Of a stretch of DNA of 64,000 nt, positions 23,401 through 38,744 are shown one piece after another (the first letter of the stretch is position 1; each line of letters opens with the position of its first letter). This stretch comes from Arcuatula senhousia (taxonomy: Eukaryota > Mollusca > Bivalvia > Mytilida > Mytilidae): contig OZ020306.1 of NCBI GenBank assembly GCA_963971305.1, forward strand, positions 70,963,022-71,027,021, read 5' to 3'. A model generated the notes under the pieces. The model did not search any database. It was not told where the DNA came from and worked only from the letters and a program-made list of their open reading frames with translations. Both the position numbers and the translations under genes were made by a program.

Positions 23401-26400
23401 CCGTAACTATAAATAGTTTCGCTTAACGGACTAAATTTGAAATTTGTTTTTCATGACCGATATACTACCTTAAGTATTGAAATGATATGTCGCGAAACAA
23501 AAAAGTAGAATTTGTGGCGGATGAATAATAATAATAATAATAATCAGAAGAATTGCTAGAAGGTCTTTACGACCGTAGTCGTGAAAGACCTTAATAAGGA
23601 CCGGTCGACATTTTTTCATCTGATTTTGACTAAAAATGATTAAAAGTAGTACAATTAACATGTTTTGACCACTTTTAGTGAAAAAATGTCAAATTTCACA
23701 TTTTTGGGTAAAAGGGGGGATAAATTTTCATTTTTTTCATTTTTTATATCTGAGACCCTTAAATAGTAAAAAAGTGTTGGAAAAGTGTCATTAAGTTGAT
23801 TTGACCTTGAAAAGTCAGTCAAGGTCATACGGTTACTCCGTACCTAACACCGGTGTAAATTTCTTAAAAATCCATTCGCGTCAAATAATTTAGCAATTTT
23901 TTGTCATTTTTTGGTTTAAATAGGTAGATTAGACATTGGACAACTGTTTAGCACTAAAAAAACCTGACTCAAATATGGAAAAGTATGTGAAAAATAGATC
24001 ATAATCTGTAGTTAACCTTGAAATTGCATTTTGAGCAATTTATTATGTCGCGACACTTTTCGACTCTTAAAATCATTAACAGGAAGTGGTTTAACATTTA
24101 TGAAATGGTTCCATAAAGCACCTTTATTAGTCCCTCATCACTTTGCATGCCTTACTTTTTCTATTTGTATTGTAGTTTAGGAGGAGATGTACCAACAAAC
24201 TTTATGGTGTAAGGGGAGATAACTCCGTAACTATAAATAGTTTCGCTTAACGGACTAAATTTGAAATTTGTTTTTCATGACCGATATACTACCTTAAGTA
24301 TTGAAATGATATGTCGCGAAACAAAAAAGTAGAATTTGTGGCGGATGAATAATAATAATAATAATAATCAGAAGAATTGCTAGAAGGTCTTTACGACCGT
24401 AGTCGTGAAAGACCTTAATAAGGACCGGTCGACATTTTTTCATCTGATTTTGACTAAAAATGATTAAAAGTAGTACAATTAACATGTTTTGACCACTTTT
24501 AGTGAAAAAATGTCAAATTTCACATTTTTGGGTAAAAGGGGGGATAAATTTTCATTTTTTTCATTTTTTATATCTGAGACCCTTAAATAGTAAAAAAGTG
24601 TTGGAAAAGTGTCATTAAGTTGATTTGACCTTGAAAAGTCAGTCAAGGTCATACGGTTACTCCGTACCTAACACCGGTGTAAATTTCTTAAAAATCCATT
24701 CGCGTCAAATAATTTAGCAATTTTTTGTCATTTTTTGGTTTAAATAGGTAGATTAGACATTGGACAACTGTTTAGCACTAAAAAAACCTGACTCAAATAT
24801 GGAAAAGTATGTGAAAAATAGATCATAATCTGTAGTTAACCTTGAAATTGCATTTTGAGCAATTTATTATGTCGCGACACTTTTCGACTCTTAAAATCAT
24901 TAACAGGAAGTGGTTTAACATTTATGAAATGGTTCCATAAAGCACCTTTATTAGTCCCTCATCACTTTGCATGCCTTACTTTTTCTATTTGTATTGTAGT
25001 TTAGGAGGAGATGTACCAACAAACTTTATGGTGTAAGGGGAGATAACTCCGTAACTATAAATAGTTTCGCTTAACGGACTAAATTTGAAATTTGTTTTTC
25101 ATGACCGATATACTACCTTAAGTATTGAAATGATATGTCGCGAAACAAAAAAGTAGAATTTGTGGCGGATGAATAATAATAATAATAATAATCAGAAGAA
25201 TTGCTAGAAGGTCTTTACGACCGTAGTCGTGAAAGACCTTAATAAGGACCGGTCGACATTTTTTCATCTGATTTTGACTAAAAATGATTAAAAGTAGTAC
25301 AATTAACATGTTTTGACCACTTTTAGTGAAAAAATGTCAAATTTCACATTTTTGGGTAAAAGGGGGGATAAATTTTCATTTTTTTCATTTTTTATATCTG
25401 AGACCCTTAAATAGTAAAAAAGTGTTGGAAAAGTGTCATTAAGTTGATTTGACCTTGAAAAGTCAGTCAAGGTCATACGGTTACTCCGTACCTAACACCG
25501 GTGTAAATTTCTTAAAAATCCATTCGCGTCAAATAATTTAGCAATTTTTTGTCATTTTTTGGTTTAAATAGGTAGATTAGACATTGGACAACTGTTTAGC
25601 ACTAAAAAAACCTGACTCAAATATGGAAAAGTATGTGAAAAATAGATCATAATCTGTAGTTAAACTTGAAATTGCATTTTGAGCAATTTATTATGTCGCG
25701 ACACTTTTCGACTCTTAAAATCATTAACAGGAAGTGGTTTAACATTTATGAAATGGTTCCATAAAGCACCTTTATTAGTCCCTCATCACTTTGCATGCCT
25801 TACTTTTTCTATTTGTATTGTAGTTTAGGAGGAGATGTACCAACAAACTTTATGGTGTAAGGGGAGATAACTCCGTAACTATAAATAGTTTCGCTTAACG
25901 GACTAAATTTGAAATTTGTTTTTCATGACCGATATACTACCTTAAGTATTGAAATGATATGTCGCGAAACAAAAAAGTAGAATTTGTGGCGGATGAATAA
26001 TAATAATAATAATAATCAGAAGAATTGCTAGAAGGTCTTTACGACCGTAGTCGTGAAAGACCTTAATAAGGACCGGTCGACATTTTTTCATCTGATTTTG
26101 ACTAAAAATGATTAAAAGTAGTACAATTAACATGTTTTGACCACTTTTAGTGAAAAAATGTCAAATTTCACATTTTTGGGTAAAAGGGGGGATAAATTTT
26201 CATTTTTTTCATTTTTTATATCTGAGACCCTTAAATAGTAAAAAAGTGTTGGAAAAGTGTCATTAAGTTGATTTGACCTTGAAAAGTCAGTCAAGGTCAT
26301 ACGGTTACTCCGTACCTAACACCGGTGTAAATTTCTTAAAAATCCATTCGCGTCAAATAATTTAGCAATTTTTTGTCATTTTTTGGTTTAAATAGGTAGA

Positions 26401-29400
26401 TTAGACATTGGACAACTGTTTAGCACTAAAAAAACCTGACTCAAATATGGAAAAGTATGTGAAAAATAGATCATAATCTGTAGTTAACCTTGAAATTGCA
26501 TTTTGAGCAATTTATTATGTCGCGACACTTTTCGACTCTTAAAATCATTAACAGGAAGTGGTTTAACATTTATGAAATGGTTCCATAAAGCACCTTTATT
26601 AGTCCCTCATCACTTTGCATGCCTTACTTTTTCTATTTGTATTGTAGTTTAGGAGGAGATGTACCAACAAACTTTATGGTGTAAGGGGAGATAACTCCGT
26701 AACTATAAATAGTTTCGCTTAACGGACTAAATTTGAAATTTGTTTTTCATGACCGATATACTACCTTAAGTATTGAAATGATATGTCGCGAAACAAAAAA
26801 GTAGAATTTGTGGCGGATGAATAATAATAATAATAATAATCAGAAGAATTGCTAGAAGGTCTTTACGACCGTAGTCGTGAAAGACCTTAATAAGGACCGG
26901 TCGACATTTTTTCATCTGATTTTGACTAAAAATGATTAAAAGTAGTACAATTAACATGTTTTGACCACTTTTAGTGAAAAAATGTCAAATTTCACATTTT
27001 TGGGTAAAAGGGGGGATAAATTTTCATTTTTTTCATTTTTTATATCTGAGACCCTTAAATAGTAAAAAAGTGTTGGAAAAGTGTCATTAAGTTGATTTGA
27101 CCTTGAAAAGTCAGTCAAGGTCATACGGTTACTCCGTACCTAACACCGGTGTAAATTTCTTAAAAATCCATTCGCGTCAAATAATTTAGCAATTTTTTGT
27201 CATTTTTTGGTTTAAATAGGTAGATTAGACATTGGACAACTGTTTAGCACTAAAAAAACCTGACTCAAATATGGAAAAGTATGTGAAAAATAGATCATAA
27301 TCTGTAGTTAACCTTGAAATTGCATTTTGAGCAATTTATTATGTCGCGACACTTTTCGACTCTTAAAATCATTAACAGGAAGTGGTTTAACATTTATGAA
27401 ATGGTTCCATAAAGCACCTTTATTAGTCCCTCATCACTTTGCATGCCTTACTTTTTCTATTTGTATTGTAGTTTAGGAGGAGATGTACCAACAAACTTTA
27501 TGGTGTAAGGGGAGATAACTCCGTAACTATAAATAGTTTCGCTTAACGGACTAAATTTGAAATTTGTTTTTCATGACCGATATACTACCTTAAGTATTGA
27601 AATGATATGTCGCGAAACAAAAAAGTAGAATTTGTGGCGGATGAATAATAATAATAATAATAATCAGAAGAATTGCTAGAAGGTCTTTACGACCGTAGTC
27701 GTGAAAGACCTTAATAAGGACCGGTCGACATTTTTTCATCTGATTTTGACTAAAAATGATTAAAAGTAGTACAATTAACATGTTTTGACCACTTTTAGTG
27801 AAAAAATGTCAAATTTCACATTTTTGGGTAAAAGGGGGGATAAATTTTCATTTTTTTCATTTTTTATATCTGAGACCCTTAAATAGTAAAAAAGTGTTGG
27901 AAAAGTGTCATTAAGTTGATTTGACCTTGAAAAGTCAGTCAAGGTCATACGGTTACTCCGTACCTAACACCGGTGTAAATTTCTTAAAAATCCATTCGCG
28001 TCAAATAATTTAGCAATTTTTTGTCATTTTTTGGTTTAAATAGGTAGATTAGACATTGGACAACTGTTTAGCACTAAAAAAACCTGACTCAAATATGGAA
28101 AAGTATGTGAAAAATAGATCATAATCTGTAGTTAACCTTGAAATTGCATTTTGAGCAATTTATTATGTCGCGACACTTTTCGACTCTTAAAATCATTAAC
28201 AGGAAGTGGTTTAACATTTATGAAATGGTTCCATAAAGCACCTTTATTAGTCCCTCATCACTTTGCATGCCTTACTTTTTCTATTTGTATTGTAGTTTAG
28301 GAGGAGATGTACCAACAAACTTTATGGTGTAAGGGGAGATAACTCCGTAACTATAAATAGTTTCGCTTAACGGACTAAATTTGAAATTTGTTTTTCATGA
28401 CCGATATACTACCTTAAGTATTGAAATGATATGTCGCGAAACAAAAAAGTAGAATTTGTGGCGGATGAATAATAATAATAATAATAATCAGAAGAATTGC
28501 TAGAAGGTCTTTACGACCGTAGTCGTGAAAGACCTTAATAAGGACCGGTCGACATTTTTTCATCTGATTTTGACTAAAAATGATTAAAAGTAGTACAATT
28601 AACATGTTTTGACCACTTTTAGTGAAAAAATGTCAAATTTCACATTTTTGGGTAAAAGGGGGGATAAATTTTCATTTTTTTCATTTTTTATATCTGAGAC
28701 CCTTAAATAGTAAAAAAGTGTTGGAAAAGTGTCATTAAGTTGATTTGACCTTGAAAAGTCAGTCAAGGTCATACGGTTACTCCGTACCTAACACCGGTGT
28801 AAATTTCTTAAAAATCCATTCGCGTCAAATAATTTAGCAATTTTTTGTCATTTTTTGGTTTAAATAGGTAGATTAGACATTGGACAACTGTTTAGCACTA
28901 AAAAAACCTGACTCAAATATGGAAAAGTATGTGAAAAATAGATCATAATCTGTAGTTAACCTTGAAATTGCATTTTGAGCAATTTATTATGTCGCGACAC
29001 TTTTCGACTCTTAAAATCATTAACAGGAAGTGGTTTAACATTTATGAAATGGTTCCATAAAGCACCTTTATTAGTCCCTCATCACTTTGCATGCCTTACT
29101 TTTTCTATTTGTATTGTAGTTTAGGAGGAGATGTACCAACAAACTTTATGGTGTAAGGGGAGATAACTCCGTAACTATAAATAGTTTCGCTTAACGGACT
29201 AAATTTGAAATTTGTTTTTCATGACCGATATACTACCTTAAGTATTGAAATGATATGTCGCGAAACAAAAAAGTAGAATTTGTGGCGGATGAATAATAAT
29301 AATAATAATAATCAGAAGAATTGCTAGAAGGTCTTTACGACCGTAGTCGTGAAAGACCTTAATAAGGACCGGTCGACATTTTTTCATCTGATTTTGACTA

Positions 29401-32400
29401 AAAATGATTAAAAGTAGTACAATTAACATGTTTTGACCACTTTTAGTGAAAAAATGTCAAATTTCACATTTTTGGGTAAAAGGGGGGATAAATTTTCATT
29501 TTTTTCATTTTTTATATCTGAGACCCTTAAATAGTAAAAAAGTGTTGGAAAAGTGTCATTAAGTTGATTTGACCTTGAAAAGTCAGTCAAGGTCATACGG
29601 TTACTCCGTACCTAACACCGGTGTAAATTTCTTAAAAATCCATTCGCGTCAAATAATTTAGCAATTTTTTGTCATTTTTTGGTTTAAATAGGTAGATTAG
29701 ACATTGGACAACTGTTTAGCACTAAAAAAACCTGACTCAAATATGGAAAAGTATGTGAAAAATAGATCATAATCTGTAGTTAACCTTGAAATTGCATTTT
29801 GAGCAATTTATTATGTCGCGACACTTTTCGACTCTTAAAATCATTAACAGGAAGTGGTTTAACATTTATGAAATGGTTCCATAAAGCACCTTTATTAGTC
29901 CCTCATCACTTTGCATGCCTTACTTTTTCTATTTGTATTGTAGTTTAGGAGGAGATGTACCAACAAACTTTATGGTGTAAGGGGAGATAACTCCGTAACT
30001 ATAAATAGTTTCGCTTAACGGACTAAATTTGAAATTTGTTTTTCATGACCGATATACTACCTTAAGTATTGAAATGATATGTCGCGAAACAAAAAAGTAG
30101 AATTTGTGGCGGATGAATAATAATAATAATAATAATCAGAAGAATTGCTAGAAGGTCTTTACGACCGTAGTCGTGAAAGACCTTAATAAGGACCGGTCGA
30201 CATTTTTTCATCTGATTTTGACTAAAAATGATTAAAAGTAGTACAATTAACATGTTTTGACCACTTTTAGTGAAAAAATGTCAAATTTCACATTTTTGGG
30301 TAAAAGGGGGGATAAATTTTCATTTTTTTCATTTTTTATATCTGAGACCCTTAAATAGTAAAAAAGTGTTGGAAAAGTGTCATTAAGTTGATTTGACCTT
30401 GAAAAGTCAGTCAAGGTCATACGGTTACTCCGTACCTAACACCGGTGTAAATTTCTTAAAAATCCATTCGCGTCAAATAATTTAGCAATTTTTTGTCATT
30501 TTTTGGTTTAAATAGGTAGATTAGACATTGGACAACTGTTTAGCACTAAAAAAACCTGACTCAAATATGGAAAAGTATGTGAAAAATAGATCATAATCTG
30601 TAGTTAACCTTGAAATTGCATTTTGAGCAATTTATTATGTCGCGACACTTTTCGACTCTTAAAATCATTAACAGGAAGTGGTTTAACATTTATGAAATGG
30701 TTCCATAAAGCACCTTTATTAGTCCCTCATCACTTTGCATGCCTTACTTTTTCTATTTGTATTGTAGTTTAGGAGGAGATGTACCAACAAACTTTATGGT
30801 GTAAGGGGAGATAACTCCGTAACTATAAATAGTTTCGCTTAACGGACTAAATTTGAAATTTGTTTTTCATGACCGATATACTACCTTAAGTATTGAAATG
30901 ATATGTCGCGAAACAAAAAAGTAGAATTTGTGGCGGATGAATAATAATAATAATAATAATCAGAAGAATTGCTAGAAGGTCTTTACGACCGTAGTCGTGA
31001 AAGACCTTAATAAGGACCGGTCGACATTTTTTCATCTGATTTTGACTAAAAATGATTAAAAGTAGTACAATTAACATGTTTTGACCACTTTTAGTGAAAA
31101 AATGTCAAATTTCACATTTTTGGGTAAAAGGGGGGATAAATTTTCATTTTTTTCATTTTTTATATCTGAGACCCTTAAATAGTAAAAAAGTGTTGGAAAA
31201 GTGTCATTAAGTTGATTTGACCTTGAAAAGTCAGTCAAGGTCATACGGTTACTCCGTACCTAACACCGGTGTAAATTTCTTAAAAATCCATTCGCGTCAA
31301 ATAATTTAGCAATTTTTTGTCATTTTTTGGTTTAAATAGGTAGATTAGACATTGGACAACTGTTTAGCACTAAAAAAACCTGACTCAAATATGGAAAAGT
31401 ATGTGAAAAATAGATCATAATCTGTAGTTAACCTTGAAATTGCATTTTGAGCAATTTATTATGTCGCGACACTTTTCGACTCTTAAAATCATTAACAGGA
31501 AGTGGTTTAACATTTATGAAATGGTTCCATAAAGCACCTTTATTAGTCCCTCATCACTTTGCATGCCTTACTTTTTCTATTTGTATTGTAGTTTAGGAGG
31601 AGATGTACCAACAAACTTTATGGTGTAAGGGGAGATAACTCCGTAACTATAAATAGTTTCGCTTAACGGACTAAATTTGAAATTTGTTTTTCATGACCGA
31701 TATACTACCTTAAGTATTGAAATGATATGTCGCGAAACAAAAAAGTAGAATTTGTGGCGGATGAATAATAATAATAATAATAATCAGAAGAATTGCTAGA
31801 AGGTCTTTACGACCGTAGTCGTGAAAGACCTTAATAAGGACCGGTCGACATTTTTTCATCTGATTTTGACTAAAAATGATTAAAAGTAGTACAATTAACA
31901 TGTTTTGACCACTTTTAGTGAAAAAATGTCAAATTTCACATTTTTGGGTAAAAGGGGGGATAAATTTTCATTTTTTTCATTTTTTATATCTGAGACCCTT
32001 AAATAGTAAAAAAGTGTTGGAAAAGTGTCATTAAGTTGATTTGACCTTGAAAAGTCAGTCAAGGTCATACGGTTACTCCGTACCTAACACCGGTGTAAAT
32101 TTCTTAAAAATCCATTCGCGTCAAATAATTTAGCAATTTTTTGTCATTTTTTGGTTTAAATAGGTAGATTAGACATTGGACAACTGTTTAGCACTAAAAA
32201 AACCTGACTCAAATATGGAAAAGTATGTGAAAAATAGATCATAATCTGTAGTTAACCTTGAAATTGCATTTTGAGCAATTTATTATGTCGCGACACTTTT
32301 CGACTCTTAAAATCATTAACAGGAAGTGGTTTAACATTTATGAAATGGTTCCATAAAGCACCTTTATTAGTCCCTCATCACTTTGCATGCCTTACTTTTT

Positions 32401-35400
32401 CTATTTGTATTGTAGTTTAGGAGGAGATGTACCAACAAACTTTATGGTGTAAGGGGAGATAACTCCGTAACTATAAATAGTTTCGCTTAACGGACTAAAT
32501 TTGAAATTTGTTTTTCATGACCGATATACTACCTTAAGTATTGAAATGATATGTCGCGAAACAAAAAAGTAAAATTTGTGGCGGATGAATAATAATAATA
32601 ATAATAATCAGAAGAATTGCTAGAAGGTCTTTACGACCGTAGTCGTGAAAGACCTTAATAAGGACCGGTCGACATTTTTTCATCTGATTTTGACTAAAAA
32701 TGATTAAAAGTAGTACAATTAACATGTTTTGACCACTTTTAGTGAAAAAATGTCAAATTTTACATTTTTGGGTAAAAGGGGGGATAAATTTTCATTTTTT
32801 TCATTTTTTATATCTGAGACCCTTAAATAGTAAAAAAGTGTTGGAAAAGTGTCATTAAGTTGATTTGACCTTGAAAAGTCAGTCAAGGTCATACGGTTAC
32901 TCCGTACCTAACACCGGTGTAAATTTCTTAAAAATCCATTCGCGTCAAATAATTTAGCAATTTTTTGTCATTTTTTGGTTTAAATAGGTAGATTAGACAT
33001 TGGACAACTGTTTAGCACTAAAAAAACCTGACTCAAATATGGAAAAGTATGTGAAAAATAGATCATAATCTGTAGTTAACCTTGAAATTGCATTTTGAGC
33101 AATTTATTATGTCGCGACACTTTTCGACTCTTAAAATCATTAACAGGAAGTGGTTTAACATTTATGAAATGGTTCCATAAAGCACCTTTATTAGTCCCTC
33201 ATCACTTTGCATGCCTTACTTTTTCTATTTGTATTGTAGTTTAGGAGGAGATGTACCAACAAACTTTATGGTGTAAGGGGAGATAACTCCGTAACTATAA
33301 ATAGTTTCGCTTAACGGACTAAATTTGAAATTTGTTTTTCATGACCGATATACTACCTTAAGTATTGAAATGATATGTCGCGAAACAAAAAAGTAGAATT
33401 TGTGGCGGATGAATAATAATAATAATAATAATCAGAAGAATTGCTAGAAGGTCTTTACGACCGTAGTCGTGAAAGACCTTAATAAGGACCGGTCGACATT
33501 TTATCATCTGATTTTGACTAAAAATGATTAAAAGTAGTACAATTAACATGTTTTGACCACTTTTAGTGAAAAAATGTCAAATTTCACATTTTTGGGTAAA
33601 AGGGGGGATAAATTTTCATTTTTTTCATTTTTTATATCTGAGACCCTTAAATAGTAAAAAAGTGTTGGAAAAGTGTCATTAAGTTGATTTGACCTTGAAA
33701 AGTCAGTCAAGGTCATACGGTTACTCCGTACCTAACACCGGTGTAAATTTCTTAAAAATCCATTCGCGTCAAATAATTTAGCAATTTTTTGTCATTTTTT
33801 GGTTTAAATAGGTAGATTAGACATTGGACAACTGTTTAGCACTAAAAAAACCTGACTCAAATATGGAAAAGTATGTGAAAAATAGATCATAATCTGTAGT
33901 TAACCTTGAAATTGCATTTTGAGCAATTTATTATGTCGCGACACTTTTCGACTCTTAAAATCATTAACAGGAAGTGGTTTAACATTTATGAAATGGTTCC
34001 ATAAAGCACCTTTATTAGTCCCTCATCACTTTGCATGCCTTACTTTTTCTATTTGTATTGTAGTTTAGGAGGAGATGTACCAACAAACTTTATGGTGTAA
34101 GGGGAGATAACTCCATAACTATAAATAGTTTCGCTTAACGGACTAAATTTGAAATTTGTTTTTCATGACCGATATACTACCTTAAGTATTGAAATGATAT
34201 GTCGCGAAACAAAAAAGTAGAATTTGTGGCGGATGAATAATAATAATAATAATAATCAGAAGAATTGCTAGAAGGTCTTTACGACCGTAGTCGTGAAAGA
34301 CCTTAATAAGGACCGGTCGACATTTTTTCATCTGATTTTGACTAAAAATGATTAAAAGTAGTACAATTAACATGTTTTGACCACTTTTAGTGAAAAAATG
34401 TCAAATTTCACATTTTTGGGTAAAAGGGGGGATAAATTTTCATTTTTTTCATTTTTTATATCTGAGACCCTTAAATAGTAAAAAAGTGTTGGAAAAGTGT
34501 CATTAAGTTGATTTGACCTTGAAAAGTCAGTCAAGGTCATACGGTTACTCCGTACCTAACACCGGTGTAAATTTCTTAAAAATCCATTCGCGTCAAATAA
34601 TTTAGCAATTTTTTGTCATTTTTTGGTTTAAATAGGTAGATTAGACATTGGACAACTGTTTAGCACTAAAAAAACCTGACTCAAATATGGAAAAGTATGT
34701 GAAAAATAGATCATAATCTGTAGTTAACCTTGAAATTGCATTTTGAGCAATTTATTATGTCGCGACACTTTTCGACTCTTAAAATCATTAACAGGAAGTG
34801 GTTTAACATTTATGAAATGGTTCCATAAAGCACCTTTATTAGTCCCTCATCACTTTGCATGCCTTACTTTTTCTATTTGTATTGTAGTTTAGGAGGAGAT
34901 GTACCAACAAACTTTATGGTGTAAGGGGAGATAACTCCGTAACTATAAATAGTTTCGCTTAACGGACTAAATTTGAAATTTGTTTTTCATGACCGATATA
35001 CTACCTTAAGTATTGAAATGATATGTCGCGAAACAAAAAAGTAGAATTTGTGGCGGATGAATAATAATAATAATAATAATCAGAAGAATTGCTAGAAGGT
35101 CTTTACGACCGTAGTCGTGAAAGACCTTAATAAGGACCGGTCGACATTTTTTCATCTGATTTTGACTAAAAATGATTAAAAGTAGTACAATTAACATGTT
35201 TTGACCACTTTTAGTGAAAAAATGTCAAATTTCACATTTTTGGGTAAAAGGGGGGATAAATTTTCATTTTTTTCATTTTTTATATCTGAGACCCTTAAAT
35301 AGTAAAAAAGTGTTGGAAAAGTGTCATTAAGTTGATTTGACCTTGAAAAGTCAGTCAAGGTCATACGGTTACTCCGTACCTAACACCGGTGTAAATTTCT

Positions 35401-37920
35401 TAAAAATCCATTCGCGTCAAATAATTTAGCAATTTTTTGTCATTTTTTGGTTTAAATAGGTAGATTAGACATTGGACAACTGTTTAGCACTAAAAAAACC
35501 TGACTCAAATATGGAAAAGTATGTGAAAAATAGATCATAATCTGTAGTTAACCTTGAAATTGCATTTTGAGCAATTTATTATGTCGCGACACTTTTCGAC
35601 TCTTAAAATCATTAACAGGAAGTGGTTTAACATTTATGAAATGGTTCCATAAAGCACCTTTATTAGTCCCTCATCACTTTGCATGCCTTACTTTTTCTAT
35701 TTGTATTGTAGTTTAGGAGGAGATGTACCAACAAACTTTATGGTGTAAGGGGAGATAACTCCGTAACTATAAATAGTTTCGCTTAACGGACTAAATTTGA
35801 AATTTGTTTTTCATGACCGATATACTACCTTAAGTATTGAAATGATATGTCGCGAAACAAAAAAGTAGAATTTGTGGCGGATGAATAATAATAATAATAA
35901 TAATCAGAAGAATTGCTAGAAGGTCTTTACGACCGTAGTCGTGAAAGACCTTAATAAGGACCGGTCGACATTTTTTCATCTGATTTTGACTAAAAATGAT
36001 TAAAAGTAGTACAATTAACATGTTTTGACCACTTTTAGTGAAAAAATGTCAAATTTCACATTTTTGGGTAAAAGGGGGGATAAATTTTCATTTTTTTCAT
36101 TTTTTATATCTGAGACCCTTAAATAGTAAAAAAGTGTTGGAAAAGTGTCATTAAGTTGATTTGACCTTGAAAAGTCAGTCAAGGTCATACGGTTACTCCG
36201 TACCTAACACCGGTGTAAATTTCTTAAAAATCCATTCGCGTCAAATAATTTAGCAATTTTTTGTCATTTTTTGGTTTAAATAGGTAGATTAGACATTGGA
36301 CAACTGTTTAGCACTAAAAAAACCTGACTCAAATATGGAAAAGTATGTGAAAAATAGATCATAATCTGTAGTTAACCTTGAAATTGCATTTTGAGCAATT
36401 TATTATGTCGCGACACTTTTCGACTCTTAAAATCATTAACAGGAAGTGGTTTAACATTTATGAAATGGTTCCATAAAGCACCTTTATTAGTCCCTCATCA
36501 CTTTGCATGCCTTACTTTTTCTATTTGTATTGTAGTTTAGGAGGAGATGTACCAACAAACTTTATGGTGTAAGGGGAGATAACTCCGTAACTATAAATAG
36601 TTTCGCTTAACGGACTAAATTTGAAATTTGTTTTTCATGACCGATATACTACCTTAAGTATTGAAATGATATGTCACGAAACAAAAAAGTAAAATTTGTG
36701 GCGGATGAATAATAATAATAATAATAATCAGAAGAATTGCTAGAAGGTCTTTACGACCGTAGTCGTGAAAGACCTTAATAAGGACCGGTCGACATTTTTT
36801 CATCTGATTTTGACTAAAAATGATTAAAAGTAGTACAATTAACATGTTTTGACCACTTTTAGTGAAAAAATGTCAAATTTTACATTTTTGGGTAAAAGGG
36901 GGGATAAATTTTCATTTTTTTCATTTTTTATATCTGATACCCTTAAATAGTAAAAAAGTGTTGGAAAAGTGTCATTAAGTTGATTTGACCTTGAAAAGTC
37001 AGTCAAGGTCATACGGTTACTCCGTACCTAACACCGGTGTAAATTTCTTAAAAATCCATTCGCGTCAAATAATTTAGCAATTTTTTGTCATTTTTTGGTT
37101 TAAATAGGTAGATTAGACATTGGACAACTGTTTAGCACTAAAAAAACCTGACTCAAATATGGAAAAGTATGTGAAAAATAGATCATAATCTGTAGTTAAC
37201 CTTGAAATTGCATTTTGAGCAATTTATTATGTCGCGACACTTTTCGACTCTTAAAATCATTAACAGGAAGTGGTTTAACATTTATGAAATGGTTCCATAA
37301 AGCACCTTTATTAGTCCCTCATCACTTTGCATGCCTTACTTTTTCTATTTGTATTGTAGTTTAGGAGGAGATGTACCAACAAACTTTATGGTGTAAGGGG
37401 AGATAACTCCGTAACTATAAATAGTTTCGCTTAACGGACTAAATTTGAAATTTGTTTTTCATGACCGATATACTACCTTAAGTATTGAAATGATATGTCG
37501 CGAAACAAAAAAGTAGAATTTGTGGCGGATGAATAATAATAATAATAATAATCAGAAGAATTGCTAGAAGGTCTTTACGACCGTAGTCGTGAAAGACCTT
37601 AATAAGGACCGGTCGACATTTTTTCATCTGATTTTGACTAAAAATGATTAAAAGTAGTACAATTAACATGTTTTGACCACTTTTAGTGAAAAAATGTCAA
37701 ATTTCACATTTTTGGGTAAAAGGGGGGATAAATTTTCATTTTTTTCATTTTTTATATCTGAGACCCTTAAATAGTAAAAAAGTGTTGGAAAAGTGTCATT
37801 AAGTTGATTTGACCTTGAAAAGTCAGTCAAGGTCATACGGTTACTCCGTACCTAACACCGGTGTAAATTTCTTAAAAATCCATTCGCGTCAAATAATTTA
37901 GCAATTTTTTGTCATTTTTT
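14475..37920. repeat. Satellite array, central block of type A monomers
   Basis: The remainder of the split monomer (to 14848), then exactly 28 monomers of 824 bp (14849-37920; 28 times 824 is 23072) with no net length change. Variants are rare: 16982, 18187 and 20659 (same change, three monomers apart), 22191, 25665, 32572 with 32761, 33504, 34115, and 36676/36692/36881/36938. The pair at 32572 and 32761 recurs five monomers later at 36692 and 36881. All copies here carry the A form of CCTAACACC. No other feature is seen. Confidence 0.97.
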
Positions 37921-38744
37921 GGTTTTAATAGGTAGATTAGACATTGGACAACTGTTTAGCACTAAAAAAACCTGACTCAAATATGGAAAAGTATGTGAAA
38001 AATAGATCATAATATGTAGTTAACCTTGAAATTGCATTTTGAGCAATTTATTATGTCGCGACACTTTTCGACTCTTAAAATCATTAACAGGAAGTGGTTT
38101 AACATTTATGAAATGGTTCCATAAAGCACCTTTATGAGTCCCTCATCACTTTGCATGCCTTACTTTTTCTATTTGTATTGTAGTTTAGGAGGAGATGTGC
38201 CAACAAACTTTATGGTGTAAGGGGAGATAACTCCGTAACTATAAATAGTTTCGCTTAACGGACTAAATTTGAAATTTGTTTTTCATGACCGATATACTAC
38301 CTTAAGTATTGAAATGATATGTCGCGAAACAAAAAAGTAGAATTTGTGGCGGATGAATAATAATAATAATAATAATCAGAAGAATTGCTAGAAGGTCTTT
38401 ACGACCGTAGTCGTGAAAGACCTTAATAAGGACCGGTCGACATTTTTTCATCTGATTTTGACTAAAAATGATTAAAAGTAGTACAATTAACATGTTTTGA
38501 CCACTTTTAGTGAAAAAATGTCAAATTTCACATTTTTGGGTAAAAGGGGGGATAAATTTTCATTTTTTTCATTTTTTATATCTGAGACCCTTAAATAGTA
38601 AAAAAGTGTTGGAAAAGTGTCATTAAGTTGATTTGACCTTGAAAAGTCAGTCAAGGTCATACGGTTACTCCGTACCTAACACCGGTGTAAATTTCTTAAA
38701 AATCCATTCGCGTCAAATAATTTAGCAATTTTTTGTCATTTTTT
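37921..38744. repeat. Recombinant monomer, B left part and A right part
   Basis: It starts with B markers (GGTTTTAATAGG, AATATGTAG, TTATGAGTCC, GATGTGCCAAC) but then has A markers (AGTATTGAAA and (AAT)7) and the A length of 824 bp. The switch lies between about 38199 and 38310. It is the first place B sequence appears in the window. Confidence 0.9.
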
